Source: Actinomyces minihominis
GTDB lineage: Bacteria > Actinomycetota > Actinomycetes > Actinomycetales > Actinomycetaceae
Direction: 5' to 3'
NCBI RefSeq assembly: GCF_900187855.1
Contig: NZ_FYEG01000003.1
Location: forward strand, 186,001-250,000
Length of the DNA: 64,000 nt
Positions within the stretch are counted from its first letter, which is position 1. Each line of letters begins with the position of its first letter. The notes beneath the pieces were generated by a model. That model ran no database searches. It saw only the letters and a program-made list of their open reading frames with translations, and was not told where the DNA came from. Below are positions 52,528-62,358 of the stretch, piece by piece. Made by a program: the position numbers and the translations under genes.

Positions 52528-53084
52528 GACCCCACCTCCTCACGGGGGTGCTCCCCGGTAACACCGGTTTCCTCCAGGACGTGATTGGGTGCAAAAGCCA
52601 GTAGGACAAGGCGCTCCTGAGTGAGAACCTCCTGGCGCACCCCCTCGATACCCCCGTGGGCGGGAAGGTCCAGAACGTGCAGGTAGAGGGCGTGTTCCTC
52701 ACGTGAAGCTTGGATGACGATGGTGCCGGGCACCATCGAAGTCATCGCGGCGACGATCGTCATGTAGACCGGGTTGCTACTTCTCACCGGGCACTTGACG
52801 ATTCCGTCATCGTGGTGACGTCCCGACACCACGATCCAGCTCACCTGCGCCCCAGCCCAGACCAGATCCCAGATGAATCGAGCAAGCAGGTGAAGGAAGG
52901 CGAACGGCCTCAGATGCCAAAGACCGGGCATTGAAGGCAGGGGCAGGATTACTTGGACAAGCACTACGACCAACAGCCCCCCGAGAACAGTGAGCCAGTC
53001 CAGCGAGCGGAACACCGCCAGCCAGATCAGCAGCAACCAGATCGTCATTGAGATCGAGGCGTGGCGCCTCACTCTAGTTGGCAT
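52524..53084 (-). CDS. mnhE: Na+/H+ antiporter subunit E
   Basis: 186 aa. Two N-terminal helices and a soluble part with FIWDLVWAGAQVSWIVVSGR and TMVPGTIVIQASREEHALYL, typical of MnhE/MrpE. Start chosen at the second of two adjacent ATGs (53084; the first is 53087) for spacing from GGAGG. Overlaps the mnhD end by 11 nt. Confidence 0.92.
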   Translation of the reverse strand: MPTRVRRHASISMTIWLLLIWLAVFRSLDWLTVLGGLLVVVLVQVILPLPSMPGLWHLRPFAFLHLLARFIWDLVWAGAQVSWIVVSGRHHDDGIVKCPVRSSNPVYMTIVAAMTSMVPGTIVIQASREEHALYLHVLDLPAHGGIEGVRQEVLTQERLVLLAFAPNHVLEETGVTGEHPREEVGS

Positions 53085-54840
53085 CATTCCCTCCGATCTC
53101 AGGCAGTTCCGGTTGCGCTGGCAGCAGTGGCGGTAGGGGGTTGGGGTCGATCCACGGCGGACGGAACGGCGGGAGCTTTGAAACGCCCTGACCACGTCCG
53201 TCCTCGCCAAGAACCGCCCTCACATAGCTGTCGTTATCCATCATGTTCGAGGCCGAACCGTGGGCATAACCGTAGATGGGGCCGGAGAAGATCGCCATGC
53301 CAATCTGAACCGCCACCAGTGTGGTTGCCACCGAGTACATGATGATGTTGGAGGAACCCCCACCCTTTTCCATCTCGGTCTTGGCCGCCTGCTGCGCCTT
53401 TTCGTCAGCACGTCCTTCGCGCTGGACCTCTTCGAGGCGGCGCATGATGCGCTCCTGGCGGCCGGAGAGCCGCTCGCCCTCCGCCGGCATCACGAAGTCG
53501 TCATGGATGACACGCTTGGGCTGCCAGAATGCCTTGTTCCAGAACTTCACGGCAACGTAAAGCGTGAGGAACGAAGTGAGGATACCGGAGGCCAGCAGCG
53601 CGTAGGACATCGGGGTGTTGACGAGGACGGAAGCCTCTGCCAAGCCGAGCTTGCCGATGAATCCCGTCAGCGGGGGCATACCGACTAGGTTGAGCGCCGT
53701 GATCATGAAGAGAATCGAGAGCCATCGTTTCTCTCGTGCCAGGTCAGAGAGCCTGGTGAGCGAGGTGGTGCCCCTATACCTCTCGATGAGCCCGACGATG
53801 AGGAAGAGCGCAGTCTGCACGACGATGTGGTGGGCAGCGTAGTAGATCGCCGCACCCAGCCCGTCCACGGTATCGAGGGAAATTCCCCACATCATGAAAC
53901 CGATATGAGAGATAAGGGTGAAGGAAAGCAGTCGTTTGGCGTCATCCTGAGCCACGGCCCCCAGGATGCCGATGATCATGGAGAGGATGCCGATGATTGC
54001 CAGGAGTGTGCTGAAGCGATCACCCGGGAAGAGGACGAACTGCAGGCGGATGATGGCGTAGACGCCCACCTTGGTGAGCAGGCCGGCGAACACCGCCGTT
54101 ACCGGAGCGGGAGCGGTCGGATAGGAGTCCGGAAGCCACGACGCCAGGGGGAAGATCGCGGCCTTCACCCCGAAGGCGACCAGGAGCATCGCCTGGAGGA
54201 TCATGGTGGTTTCAGCGGGAAGTTCCGCGAGTCGAACCGAGAGCTGCGCCATGTTCATGGTGCCCGTCGCACCGTAAATCCAGGCGATTCCGATCAGGAA
54301 CAGAACCGAGGAGAACAGCGAAACGATGACATAGACGGTGCCCGACCGGACTCGTCCTCGGGTTCCCCCCAACGTGATGAGGACGAATGAGGCCGCCAGA
54401 AGAATCTCAAAGCCAACGTAGAGGTTGAAGAGATCCCCCGTGAGAAACGAGTTGGAAACACCGGCCGACAGTATGAGGAACGTCGGGTAGAACACCGCCA
54501 CCGGCGAGGTCGGGACAGGGTCCGAAACGTTCTCACCTATCGAGTAGATGAGGACGGCGAGGGCCACCACCTGCGAAACCACCAGCATGAGGGTTGAAAG
54601 TCGATCTGCCACCAGTGTGATCCCAATGGGCGCCGCCCAGGAACCCACGTCGAGGACGATGGGGTCACTGTTAGCCCCAAAGACCAGGACGAAGCCGATA
54701 ACGGTGGACACCAGCATGGCGATAAGTGCCACGAGCTGCTGCAGACGAGGGCGCCGTCCAAGAATCAGCGCCAGACCCGCGGAGACCAGTGGGATGAGGA
54801 CCGGAAGGGGCACCAGCCAGGAGAGGGATGCGGCGGTCAC
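53074..54840 (-). CDS. mnhD: Na+/H+ antiporter subunit D
   Basis: 588 aa, proton-translocating NuoN/MrpD-type polytopic protein with about 14 helices. Contains the pore-lining motif region VAFGVKAAIFPLASWLPDSY (essential Lys) and the TKVGVYAI lysine. The last about 130 residues form an extra charged and proline-rich tail (GRQERIMRRLEEVQREGRAD), with a further helix, not in all homologues. ATG/GTG start overlaps mnhC by 4 nt. Confidence 0.95.
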   Translation of the reverse strand: MTAASLSWLVPLPVLIPLVSAGLALILGRRPRLQQLVALIAMLVSTVIGFVLVFGANSDPIVLDVGSWAAPIGITLVADRLSTLMLVVSQVVALAVLIYSIGENVSDPVPTSPVAVFYPTFLILSAGVSNSFLTGDLFNLYVGFEILLAASFVLITLGGTRGRVRSGTVYVIVSLFSSVLFLIGIAWIYGATGTMNMAQLSVRLAELPAETTMILQAMLLVAFGVKAAIFPLASWLPDSYPTAPAPVTAVFAGLLTKVGVYAIIRLQFVLFPGDRFSTLLAIIGILSMIIGILGAVAQDDAKRLLSFTLISHIGFMMWGISLDTVDGLGAAIYYAAHHIVVQTALFLIVGLIERYRGTTSLTRLSDLAREKRWLSILFMITALNLVGMPPLTGFIGKLGLAEASVLVNTPMSYALLASGILTSFLTLYVAVKFWNKAFWQPKRVIHDDFVMPAEGERLSGRQERIMRRLEEVQREGRADEKAQQAAKTEMEKGGGSSNIIMYSVATTLVAVQIGMAIFSGPIYGYAHGSASNMMDNDSYVRAVLGEDGRGQGVSKLPPFRPPWIDPNPLPPLLPAQPELPEIGGNDAN

Positions 54841-55274
54841 CTTCGCTCCTCCTGGTCGTAGAAGATTTCGGCGTCCTCGGTTCCCTCCGCATAGAGTTCA
54901 TCGAGGTCCGTCACCCCGTGGCGACGTGCGGTTCGGGCCACCCTGCGGTCCTCAACGTCATCGACGACCTCGTCGTTTCCCGTCAGCAACCAGGAGCGGT
55001 AGGCGAGCGCCAGCCCGAAGGCTGTCGTTCCCAGCGAGAGGACGATTGAGGTGAGGATCAGGGCCTGCGGGAGGGGGTCGACGATCGTGTCCGTCCCCTC
55101 TCCGAGCAGCGGGGGCATTCCCGCGGACCCACCCATTGCCAGGATGAGGACGTTGACGCCGTTGGTGATTAGCGCCAGACCGATAAAGATGCGGGACAGC
55201 GTCCTCTCCAGGGTCAGGTAGACCCCGGAGCCAACCAGAACTCCGACGAAGATGAAGATTGCTAGTGATGACAT
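54837..55274 (-). CDS. mnhC: Na+/H+ antiporter subunit C
   Basis: 145 aa, NuoK-like with three helices (IFIFVGVLVGSGVYLTL; IFIGLALITNGVNVLILAMG; ALILTSIVLSLGTTAFGLAL). The C-terminal polar tail has many charged residues. Start MSSLAIFIFVG chosen by alignment with the NuoK fold; the earlier open frame overlaps mnhA. mnhA ends 1 nt before it. Confidence 0.93.
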   Translation of the reverse strand: MSSLAIFIFVGVLVGSGVYLTLERTLSRIFIGLALITNGVNVLILAMGGSAGMPPLLGEGTDTIVDPLPQALILTSIVLSLGTTAFGLALAYRSWLLTGNDEVVDDVEDRRVARTARRHGVTDLDELYAEGTEDAEIFYDQEERR

Positions 55275-55275
55275 C

Positions 55276-58128
55276 TCAGGCACCCACCGATCCGTAGCTT
55301 CGTGACGACGGGTCGCCCTGCCTGTCGACCTCGGCACCGAGGGCGGCAACCAGGTCGATGATCAGCCCGAGGACGAGAATGTAGACACCAATGTCAAGGA
55401 TCATGGCGGTGGTGAAATGCAGTTCTCCGAGGGGCCCCAGAGGTATGTCCACCGGGGTCGACTGGAACGGGACATTCCCGTAGAGCAGGGGGAGTGCCCC
55501 GCCGGCAGCCGCGACAAACAGGCCGGTTCCAAGTAGGTAGCCCGCGGGAATCGGCATTGCCTCACCAAGTTCGTAGCGTCCGCCGGCCAGATAGCGCAGC
55601 ACGAAGGCCAGGCCCGCAACCACGCCTCCGACGAAACCGCCGCCGGGGTTGTTGTGTCCGATGAGTAGCAGCCAGATCGACAGCACAATCATGGTTGGGA
55701 AGAGCAGACGTGTGGAAACCTCGAGTACCAGGGAGCGGTCGTGGGGCCGCTGGGCGGTGGCACCGGGAAGGAACCGACCTGGCTTGGCTGAACGCTTGGT
55801 GATGCGGTCGATGCGCCCCGTCCTCGACATTACGTAGATCAGCGAGGCCACGCCCGTGGCGGTCACCAGCAGGACCGACAGCTCCCCCATCGTGTCCCAG
55901 GCACGGATGTCCACAAGGATTACGTTGACGATGTTGCGTCCGTGGCCGAACTCAAGTGCCTCCCGTGGCATCAGTTCTGAAACCGGCTGGTGGATGCGCG
56001 CGGAGAAGGCGTAGTAACCACCGAGTGAGGTGATGATGCCCGCGGAAATACCGACGATGAGCCGGCTGATCTTGCTGGATACCAGTGGCCTGGTTGAGAA
56101 GAAGGTCGGCAGCTTGCGCAGCACCAGAATGAAGACCACGATGCTGACGGCCTCGACAGCCAGCTGGGTGAGGGCGAGGTCGGGGGCTCCGTGGATCGCG
56201 AACAGGAGCGAGACGGACATGCCGACTGCCCCGAGCGATAGAGCTGCCCGCACCCGCCGCCGTGAACGCACGGTCGCGATTGTAGCGACGACACCAACGA
56301 CGACGATTGCTGCCTGCAGGGAAGAGTCCCACAGCGGGGGCAGATCCCGGGGCGGATTGGTGCGGAGGATTCCGTAGCCGGTCAGGACAGCCGCGGACAT
56401 GACGATCGTGCCGACCTCAGCGGGAAGTGAACCCCTCTGGAACAGAGAGGTGACACGACTGGCGATCAGTTCCAGCTCACTGATTGAGGCAGCAAACAGG
56501 CGAGCCGCAGAGATCGGGGTTTCCAGTGCCCTCTGCAACTTGGAAACCTGCGGGCGCAGGTAGATCAGGGTGAGGCCGCCAGCAATGATGACAGCCGTGA
56601 CCAGTGCGGGTGCCAGACCGGACCAGAGCGCAATGTGTGCTTCCCCGGGCATACCCAACGCGGGACCGGTTGGGGCATTGAGTAGGTGATCGAACAGCTG
56701 GGCGACGATCCCGAGAAGAGCGCCGCTGGCTAGGACCCCGATGGGCACCATCATCAGCTGCGAGAGGGGGCGAACCTGCAAGTCGACAAGAATCTTCTTG
56801 GTTCCAAAAGCGCCCCACCAGAATCGCCAGGCGTAGGCCATGGTCATCATCGAGCCGAGGGCAACGATGACCACAATCAACCATCCGAACCCGGTGCCGG
56901 AAGGAAGGTGCGGGGAACTACCGTGGAGCAGGCCGGCAAGCAGCGACTCTTTTCCGACGTAGCCAAGCGTGACTGGAATTCCCGCCATCGACAAGGCTGC
57001 GAGGCCCGCAAAGCCGGCCAGGAGGGGCATGCGCTTGCGCAGACCACTCAGTTCCCACAGGTCACGGGTTCCGGTGGAACTCTCAACGGCGCCGACCGTG
57101 AGGAACAGCGAGGACTTGAAGAGGGCGTGGGCGATCATTATGACCAGCCCAGCCGTCAGGGTTGCAGCGGTCCCGAAGCCAACCGCTGCAATCATCAGGC
57201 CCAGCTGAGACACGGTGCCGTAGGCGAGGATCAGCTTCAAGTCACGCTGTCGCAATGCCCGGTAGGAGGCGTGCAGCATGGTGTAAAGACCGAGGGTGAC
57301 TGCCACTGCCGACCAGCCGGGAATCAGCGTGAAGCCCGGGGTGAACCTGGCGATGAGGTAGACGCCTGCCTTCACCATGGCCGCGGCGTGCAGGTAAGCG
57401 GACACCGGAGTTGGGGCCGCCATTGCGCCCGGAAGCCAGAAGCTGAATGGCACCTGAGCCGACTTGGAGAGACCACCAACCAGAACGAGGAGGGCCGCGA
57501 CAATGAACAGCGGCTGGTTCGCTTGCAGGGTTCCGTCCTGGAACCTCTCAATCAGGACAGAGCTGCGGAAGGATCCCCCCGGCGCCATACCGAACATGAC
57601 CAGGCCGGAGAACATGACCAGGCCGCCAAAGCCGGTGATCAGGAAGGCCTGCCGAGCCGCAGCGCGTGCAGGGCGGCGCGTGGAGTGGTGTCCGATCAAC
57701 AGGTAGGAAAGGACGGCCGTCAGTTCCCAGAAGACGTACATCATCATGGTTTGGTCCGAGACCACCACGCCGTACATTGCTGCAGAGAAAGCCATAAAGA
57801 AGGTGGCAAACCTACCCAAAGATCCAGCGCTTCGAGAGAAGTACCGTGAGGAGTAGACCAGAACCAGGGCACCCACCCCGGAAACCAGCAGCATCATGAC
57901 CCAGGAGAGCACGTCGAGGCGGAAGACGAATTCTAAGCCCAGGGCCGGCACCCACTGGAAGGACTCAAAACGCTGCTCTTGGAACACCGCGGGTGCCTGC
58001 AGGATCGCCCACACCACCACCGATGCGGGTGCCAGTGCCAGGACAAGGAACCCGTTCCTGCCCCAAAGCCTGACAGCCAGCGGGGCGCACAGGACGGCTA
58101 TGAGTTGCACGATGAGCAGCTCAATCAC
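55276..58128 (-). CDS. mnhA: Na+/H+ antiporter subunits A and B fused
   Basis: 950 aa, the long MrpA-type subunit in which an NuoL-like part (first about 500 residues; LFFLTVGAVESSTGTRD, FSFWLPGAMAAPTPVSAYLH with key Lys/His) is followed by an MbhD-like DUF4040 segment, an MbhE part and the MrpB domain (HNNPGGGFVGGVVAGLAFVL). Hence no separate mnhB is needed in the operon A(B)-C-D-E-F-G. GTG start with GAGAGG about 10 nt upstream. First gene of the operon; it provides Na+ resistance and pH homeostasis. Confidence 0.95.
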   Translation of the reverse strand: MIELLIVQLIAVLCAPLAVRLWGRNGFLVLALAPASVVVWAILQAPAVFQEQRFESFQWVPALGLEFVFRLDVLSWVMMLLVSGVGALVLVYSSRYFSRSAGSLGRFATFFMAFSAAMYGVVVSDQTMMMYVFWELTAVLSYLLIGHHSTRRPARAAARQAFLITGFGGLVMFSGLVMFGMAPGGSFRSSVLIERFQDGTLQANQPLFIVAALLVLVGGLSKSAQVPFSFWLPGAMAAPTPVSAYLHAAAMVKAGVYLIARFTPGFTLIPGWSAVAVTLGLYTMLHASYRALRQRDLKLILAYGTVSQLGLMIAAVGFGTAATLTAGLVIMIAHALFKSSLFLTVGAVESSTGTRDLWELSGLRKRMPLLAGFAGLAALSMAGIPVTLGYVGKESLLAGLLHGSSPHLPSGTGFGWLIVVIVALGSMMTMAYAWRFWWGAFGTKKILVDLQVRPLSQLMMVPIGVLASGALLGIVAQLFDHLLNAPTGPALGMPGEAHIALWSGLAPALVTAVIIAGGLTLIYLRPQVSKLQRALETPISAARLFAASISELELIASRVTSLFQRGSLPAEVGTIVMSAAVLTGYGILRTNPPRDLPPLWDSSLQAAIVVVGVVATIATVRSRRRVRAALSLGAVGMSVSLLFAIHGAPDLALTQLAVEAVSIVVFILVLRKLPTFFSTRPLVSSKISRLIVGISAGIITSLGGYYAFSARIHQPVSELMPREALEFGHGRNIVNVILVDIRAWDTMGELSVLLVTATGVASLIYVMSRTGRIDRITKRSAKPGRFLPGATAQRPHDRSLVLEVSTRLLFPTMIVLSIWLLLIGHNNPGGGFVGGVVAGLAFVLRYLAGGRYELGEAMPIPAGYLLGTGLFVAAAGGALPLLYGNVPFQSTPVDIPLGPLGELHFTTAMILDIGVYILVLGLIIDLVAALGAEVDRQGDPSSRSYGSVGA

Positions 58129-58297
58129 GGTGTGTGTACCTCTCGTTATCTGTGCCGGGCCAGGCGGGACGGCACAAGCTGTGCTGGTGAGAACCCAAGC
58201 GAACAGATGGCCAACCCGATTCTAGCCTGCCCGATGGCTGGGCTAAGCCTTCGACAAGGGATAATGGGAGAGATCTTGGACTTTGAGGAGGGCGATT

Positions 58298-60544
58298 ATG
58301 GCCTCGGATACCGTCACCTACCTCTGCGTAGGCCTGGCACTTCTAGCAAGCGTGGCCGGGGTATCCGTGTTCATTCACGGCGTAGCGCGGATTATCAGTG
58401 TCGCACGTGAAGGCGCCCCCGAAAGCGGGCGTTGGAATCAACCGTGGTTACGCATTTGGACGGCCCTTCGGGTTTCTCTGTCCCATTCCACCTTCAGGAA
58501 CCGCCCCCTGGTTCGGGTGGCGCACTGGATCGTCATGGTTTCCTTCGTCGTCCTCGTCCTCACCCTGGTCTCCGCTTACGGCCAGCTCTTCAACCCCCTC
58601 TACTCCCTGCCTGTACTCGGCTCACTCGCGGCGTGGAACTGGATCGTAGAAATCCTGGCGACCCTCGGTTTCCTCTCGATCGCAGCACTTTTCGTCGTTC
58701 GGACCGTCACCATGCTGAGGGCGCACCGCGACGGGCAGCCCCGTTCCTCCCGCTTCTTTGGTTCCACCCGCTGGCAGGCCTGGTTTGTCGAGGCCGTCGT
58801 CGCCGTTGTCTCCCTGACGATCCTGCTCAGCCACGGCTTCCGCTTCGCCCTCGAACTAGCGGTTGCACCGACGTCAGCCAACGTGTGGCACTATCCGCTC
58901 ACCGCCTGGTTCGGCTACCTGGTCTCCGGCTGGTCTGCCACAGCGCTGGCAAATGCCCTCGTCATCGTCCTCACCGTCAAGATCGTCACCTCGATGCTGT
59001 GGATGCTGGTCGTCGGCAATGACATCGCCATGAGCATCTCCTGGCACCGCTTCCTCGCCCCCGTCAACATCGCGGCCGGGCGGAACGCGAACGGTGCCAA
59101 GTCCCTGGGTGCCCTGGCACTCCCCCTGGTTGCCGGATCCCCCTCAGCCAACCTCGCAGAAGACTTTGAAGCCCTTGATGAAGCCGCCGCAAGCGCCGCC
59201 GACGAGGAGGATGATCGGCCCCCCGTCATCGGCCTCGGCACCACCGCCGACCTGACTTGGAAAGACAGACTGGACTTCATGTCCTGCACCGAGTGTGGAC
59301 GCTGCCAGGACCTGTGCCCGGCATGGAACACTGAAAAGCCGCTCTCCCCCAAGCTGTTGACCCTGGCTTTGCGGGACAGCGCTGTTTCAGCTTCAGGGTT
59401 TACCAACCCGACTCAGGCGGGTCCTGATTCAGCTGACGTCCTCGGGGCGCTAACCATGGCCAAAACCTCACCGGGCGGCGTTCCCAGCGGCGACGCGGCC
59501 CTCGCCCCCGGCGTCCTCAACCCCGATGTGCTGTGGGACTGCACCATGTGCGGGGCCTGCGTGGATCAGTGCCCCGTCGACATTGAGCACATTGACCACA
59601 TCGCCAATATGCGTCGCTTCCAGGTGCTGATGGAGTCCGCTTTCCCCCGTGAGTTGGCCCGTCCGTTCCGCGCGATGGAAACCAAATCCAACCCCTATAA
59701 CCAGTCCCCCCGCAAGCGTCTCGACTGGGCCAAAAACCTCGACTTTGACGTTCCGGTTCTGGGTGAGGATGCCGAGGACGCCACCGGGTTTGACTACCTG
59801 TTCTGGGTCGGTTGCGCGGGCGCTTACGACGAGAAGGCCAAGCGGACGACCGCCGCGGTTGCCGAGCTGCTGCACACGGCTGGCACCACCTTTGCCGTCC
59901 TTGGATCTGGAGAGGGCTGCACCGGCGACCCAGCCCGACGCGCCGGAAACGAAATCCTCTTCCAGATGCTTGCGTCAGACTCGATTGAAACCCTGAACGA
60001 GGTTAAGGCCCGGCGCATCGTGGTCACGTGCGCCCACTGCTTCAACACCATTGGTAATGAGTTCCCCCAGCTGGGCGGTAACTACGAGGTCATTCACCAC
60101 ACCCAGCTACTCAACCGCCTGGTGCGTGAGGGAACACTGACCCCGATCCCCCCGAGTCCCGAAGAGATGCAGACGGTGACCTACCACGATCCCTGTTTCC
60201 TCGGCCGTCACAACAGGGTGTTTGAGGCACCCCGGGAACTACTGGGAAGCGAACCCGGCCTCGAACTGGTTGAAATGTCGCAGAACCGAGAGCTGGCCAT
60301 GTGCTGCGGGGCCGGCGGGGCAAGAGCCTGGATGGAAGAGACCCGCGGGACACGCATCGCTTCCGCACGGGTTGATCAAGCCCTAGCAACCGGTGCAACG
60401 ACGGTTGCCACCGCCTGTCCCTTCTGCACGCAGATGCTGGACTCAGCCGTCCCCTCCGAGGCTGAGCTGCAGATCAAGGACGTGGCTGTCCTCCTTCTGG
60501 AAGGTGTGCATCGAGGGCAAGAAGGAAGCCGTCCTCGTCAATAA
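58298..60544 (+). CDS. Membrane Fe-S oxidoreductase (heterodisulfide-reductase-like)
   Basis: 748 aa. N-terminal membrane part with about five helices carrying several histidines (AHWIVMVS, LSHGFRFAL, NVWHYPLTAW, SWHRFL), possibly haem b ligands as in NarI/HdrE-type proteins. Then two [4Fe-4S] motifs (CTECGRCQDLCP at about 334, CTMCGACVDQCP at about 415) and two C-terminal CCG domains (DPCFLGRHN, MCCGAGGARAWMEE). Such proteins pass electrons from flavoenzymes or lactate/acyl-CoA oxidation to quinone. ATG at 58298 has GAGGAGG 6 nt upstream. Its 3' end overlaps the next gene on the other strand by 71 nt. Confidence 0.85.
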   Translation: MASDTVTYLCVGLALLASVAGVSVFIHGVARIISVAREGAPESGRWNQPWLRIWTALRVSLSHSTFRNRPLVRVAHWIVMVSFVVLVLTLVSAYGQLFNPLYSLPVLGSLAAWNWIVEILATLGFLSIAALFVVRTVTMLRAHRDGQPRSSRFFGSTRWQAWFVEAVVAVVSLTILLSHGFRFALELAVAPTSANVWHYPLTAWFGYLVSGWSATALANALVIVLTVKIVTSMLWMLVVGNDIAMSISWHRFLAPVNIAAGRNANGAKSLGALALPLVAGSPSANLAEDFEALDEAAASAADEEDDRPPVIGLGTTADLTWKDRLDFMSCTECGRCQDLCPAWNTEKPLSPKLLTLALRDSAVSASGFTNPTQAGPDSADVLGALTMAKTSPGGVPSGDAALAPGVLNPDVLWDCTMCGACVDQCPVDIEHIDHIANMRRFQVLMESAFPRELARPFRAMETKSNPYNQSPRKRLDWAKNLDFDVPVLGEDAEDATGFDYLFWVGCAGAYDEKAKRTTAAVAELLHTAGTTFAVLGSGEGCTGDPARRAGNEILFQMLASDSIETLNEVKARRIVVTCAHCFNTIGNEFPQLGGNYEVIHHTQLLNRLVREGTLTPIPPSPEEMQTVTYHDPCFLGRHNRVFEAPRELLGSEPGLELVEMSQNRELAMCCGAGGARAWMEETRGTRIASARVDQALATGATTVATACPFCTQMLDSAVPSEAELQIKDVAVLLLEGVHRGQEGSRPRQ

Positions 60545-61667
60545 CAGCTGAGTTAGGCACCGCGGTTGCGAGGGCGGCGGCAGCGGTCTCAGCTATGGCT
60601 TCGGCACGCAGTCTCTCCAGGCGGACCCGACGGGAACGAAGCGCGGGACCCGAAACGGGAACCTGCGGGGTGGCCGCAAGCGACCTGCGCTGTTCCATAC
60701 CGGGCCCAGCTATCCTGCGGGGACCCAGATCTTCGGGGGCCGCCCAGACGATCTCGTAAACCACCAGCGGCGGCTTGGCCCAGCGTTCCCAGCGCAGGGT
60801 GCGGGGAACGAAAGTCTCGGGACGTACCCCGATGAGGACCTGGGAGGACTTAGAAACGGGGGCCATCACCGCGTAGGGCATGCCCGGCTCAACCGAGGTT
60901 GGTACGGTCCCCCCGGTGACACCCGGAACACCGGGGAAGTTCAGCCCCTCGATGTGGGGAGAGAGGATGTCCCAGGTTTCCTGCGGGGTCAGCCACTGGT
61001 CGGTGAGGACTCGCAGGCTTACGGAAGCATCTGAGTTGGCGCGAACGATCACCCCGCTGCCCGCCACACGCACGCTGCCACCGAGGCGTCTGGCGAAGCG
61101 CCTCATAACCTCCAGGACCTTCTGCTCGACACCTACGGGCATCCCCCCGGGGAATGCCCGGGCCCAGTCATCAAAACGCTGCACCTCTTCGCTGGGTTTG
61201 GCCCCCCGCTGGGGTGGGCAACGCAGCATCCAGGCCTGACGGTTGTCAGCGGGAACTCCCAGGGACTCAGCGGTCTGTTCATCCAGACTCCAGGCGCCCT
61301 CAAGCGTGACATTTTCCAGCAGGCGCAGAACGCCCGGTGCTTGCCAGCCGGCCTCATTCCACACGGAGACAGCCAGTGCTTCCAAGTCATCGGGTGACAC
61401 CGACTCTGGAAGGAGCAGCAGGTGGTAGGCGGAGGCCGTGGTGATGTCGAGGCTGGAGCGGGGTTCGACCCGCTCGAAGTTCAGCGCCAGGGGGGCAAGG
61501 GCATCGACCATCAGCTCCCCGGTCTCATCGATACTGAAACTCGCGGTGGAGGTACCGGTTGCATCAAGTAGGTTCAGGTCCGTCTCCACCAGCGGATTGG
61601 GACTGTTCTTCAGGTTCGCCATCCGGTCGTGTATCGACCTGCGTTCCGGGACCTGGTTCTCAGCCAT
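60474..61667 (-). CDS. Unrecognised 397-aa protein
   Basis: Not assigned to a family. 397 aa, soluble, no signal peptide or membrane helix. Features: basic N-terminus MAENQVPERRSIHDRMA, acidic middle, several Trp-rich stretches (WNEAGWQAPGVLRLLENVTL; RWERWAKPPLVVYEIVWAAP), and a C-terminal Arg/Leu helix (ALRSRRVRLERLRAEAIAET) followed by Ala-rich and Pro-rich ends. It appears leaderless (TAGGGT 6 nt before ATG). Dcd lies upstream on the same strand. The last 71 nt are antisense to the Fe-S protein gene. Real coding is supported by length and promoter. Confidence 0.75.
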   Translation of the reverse strand: MAENQVPERRSIHDRMANLKNSPNPLVETDLNLLDATGTSTASFSIDETGELMVDALAPLALNFERVEPRSSLDITTASAYHLLLLPESVSPDDLEALAVSVWNEAGWQAPGVLRLLENVTLEGAWSLDEQTAESLGVPADNRQAWMLRCPPQRGAKPSEEVQRFDDWARAFPGGMPVGVEQKVLEVMRRFARRLGGSVRVAGSGVIVRANSDASVSLRVLTDQWLTPQETWDILSPHIEGLNFPGVPGVTGGTVPTSVEPGMPYAVMAPVSKSSQVLIGVRPETFVPRTLRWERWAKPPLVVYEIVWAAPEDLGPRRIAGPGMEQRRSLAATPQVPVSGPALRSRRVRLERLRAEAIAETAAAALATAVPNSAVIDEDGFLLALDAHLPEGGQPRP

Positions 61668-61673
61668 CAGAGC

Positions 61674-61679
61674 ACCCTA
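61674..61679 (-). promoter_or_regulatory. -10 box of a leaderless gene (397-aa protein)
   Basis: On the minus strand TAGGGT, then GCTCTG, then ATG at 61667. It overlaps the end of dcd (stop at 61677), so this gene may have its own start inside the dcd transcript region. Confidence 0.5.
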
Positions 61680-62300
61680 CCTCTGCGCCTCGCCCTCTTC
61701 GTCTTTGACCGCATCCGCGGTCGGGGCCACGGTGATGCGGTCAAAACGAAGATGAGAGCGTGAGGCGGTGGGTCCACGTTGCCCCTGGTAGTGCGAGCCG
61801 AGTCCAGCGCTTCCGTAGGGTGTTTCTGCGGGGCTGGAGAGGTTGAAGAAACAGAGCTGCCCGATCTTCATGCCGGGGTAGAGCAGGATCGGCATAGTCG
61901 CCGTGTTCGACAGTTCCAGGGTGACGTGCCCTGAGAAGCCGGGGTCAATGAAACCAGCGGTGGAGTGAGTCAGCAGGCCGAGGCGCCCGAGTGATGACTT
62001 CCCCTCTAGACGCGCTGCAACATCGTCCCCGAGAGTGACCAGTTCGTAGGTGGCTCCGAGGACGAACTCACCCGGATGCAGGACAAAGGGCTCGTCCTCG
62101 TCGACCTCAACACGCCTGGTCAACCCGGGTTGAGCAGCAGCGGGGTCGATCACCGAGTACCTGTGGTTATCGAAAAGACGGAAGACGCGGTCGAGCCGCA
62201 CATCAATGCTGGCCGGCTGAATCATGGCCCGGTCCAGCGGATCCAGGCAGATTCGACCGGCATCAATCGACTGTCGTATATCGCGGTCACTCAGAAGCAT
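61677..62300 (-). CDS. dcd: dCTP deaminase (deaminase/dUTPase type)
   Basis: 207 aa. Hallmarks [50 protein letters not shown] (catalytic Glu in the following [14 protein letters not shown]) and the C-terminal [15 protein letters not shown]. Actinobacterial relatives deaminate dCTP and split the resulting dUTP to dUMP in one protein. Normal length; C-terminal acidic tail. ATG start without a clear ribosome-binding site. Confidence 0.95.
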   Translation of the reverse strand: MLLSDRDIRQSIDAGRICLDPLDRAMIQPASIDVRLDRVFRLFDNHRYSVIDPAAAQPGLTRRVEVDEDEPFVLHPGEFVLGATYELVTLGDDVAARLEGKSSLGRLGLLTHSTAGFIDPGFSGHVTLELSNTATMPILLYPGMKIGQLCFFNLSSPAETPYGSAGLGSHYQGQRGPTASRSHLRFDRITVAPTADAVKDEEGEAQR

Positions 62301-62358
62301 GCTGACATCATCCCACGGAGCCGGAAGAACAGGAGGGAGCAGCCAGAAGTCATCGCGA

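Noticed and set aside
56908-57849. 313-codon open frame opposite mnhA
   Set aside because: Antisense of membrane helices yields a polar repetitive sequence; no start signal.
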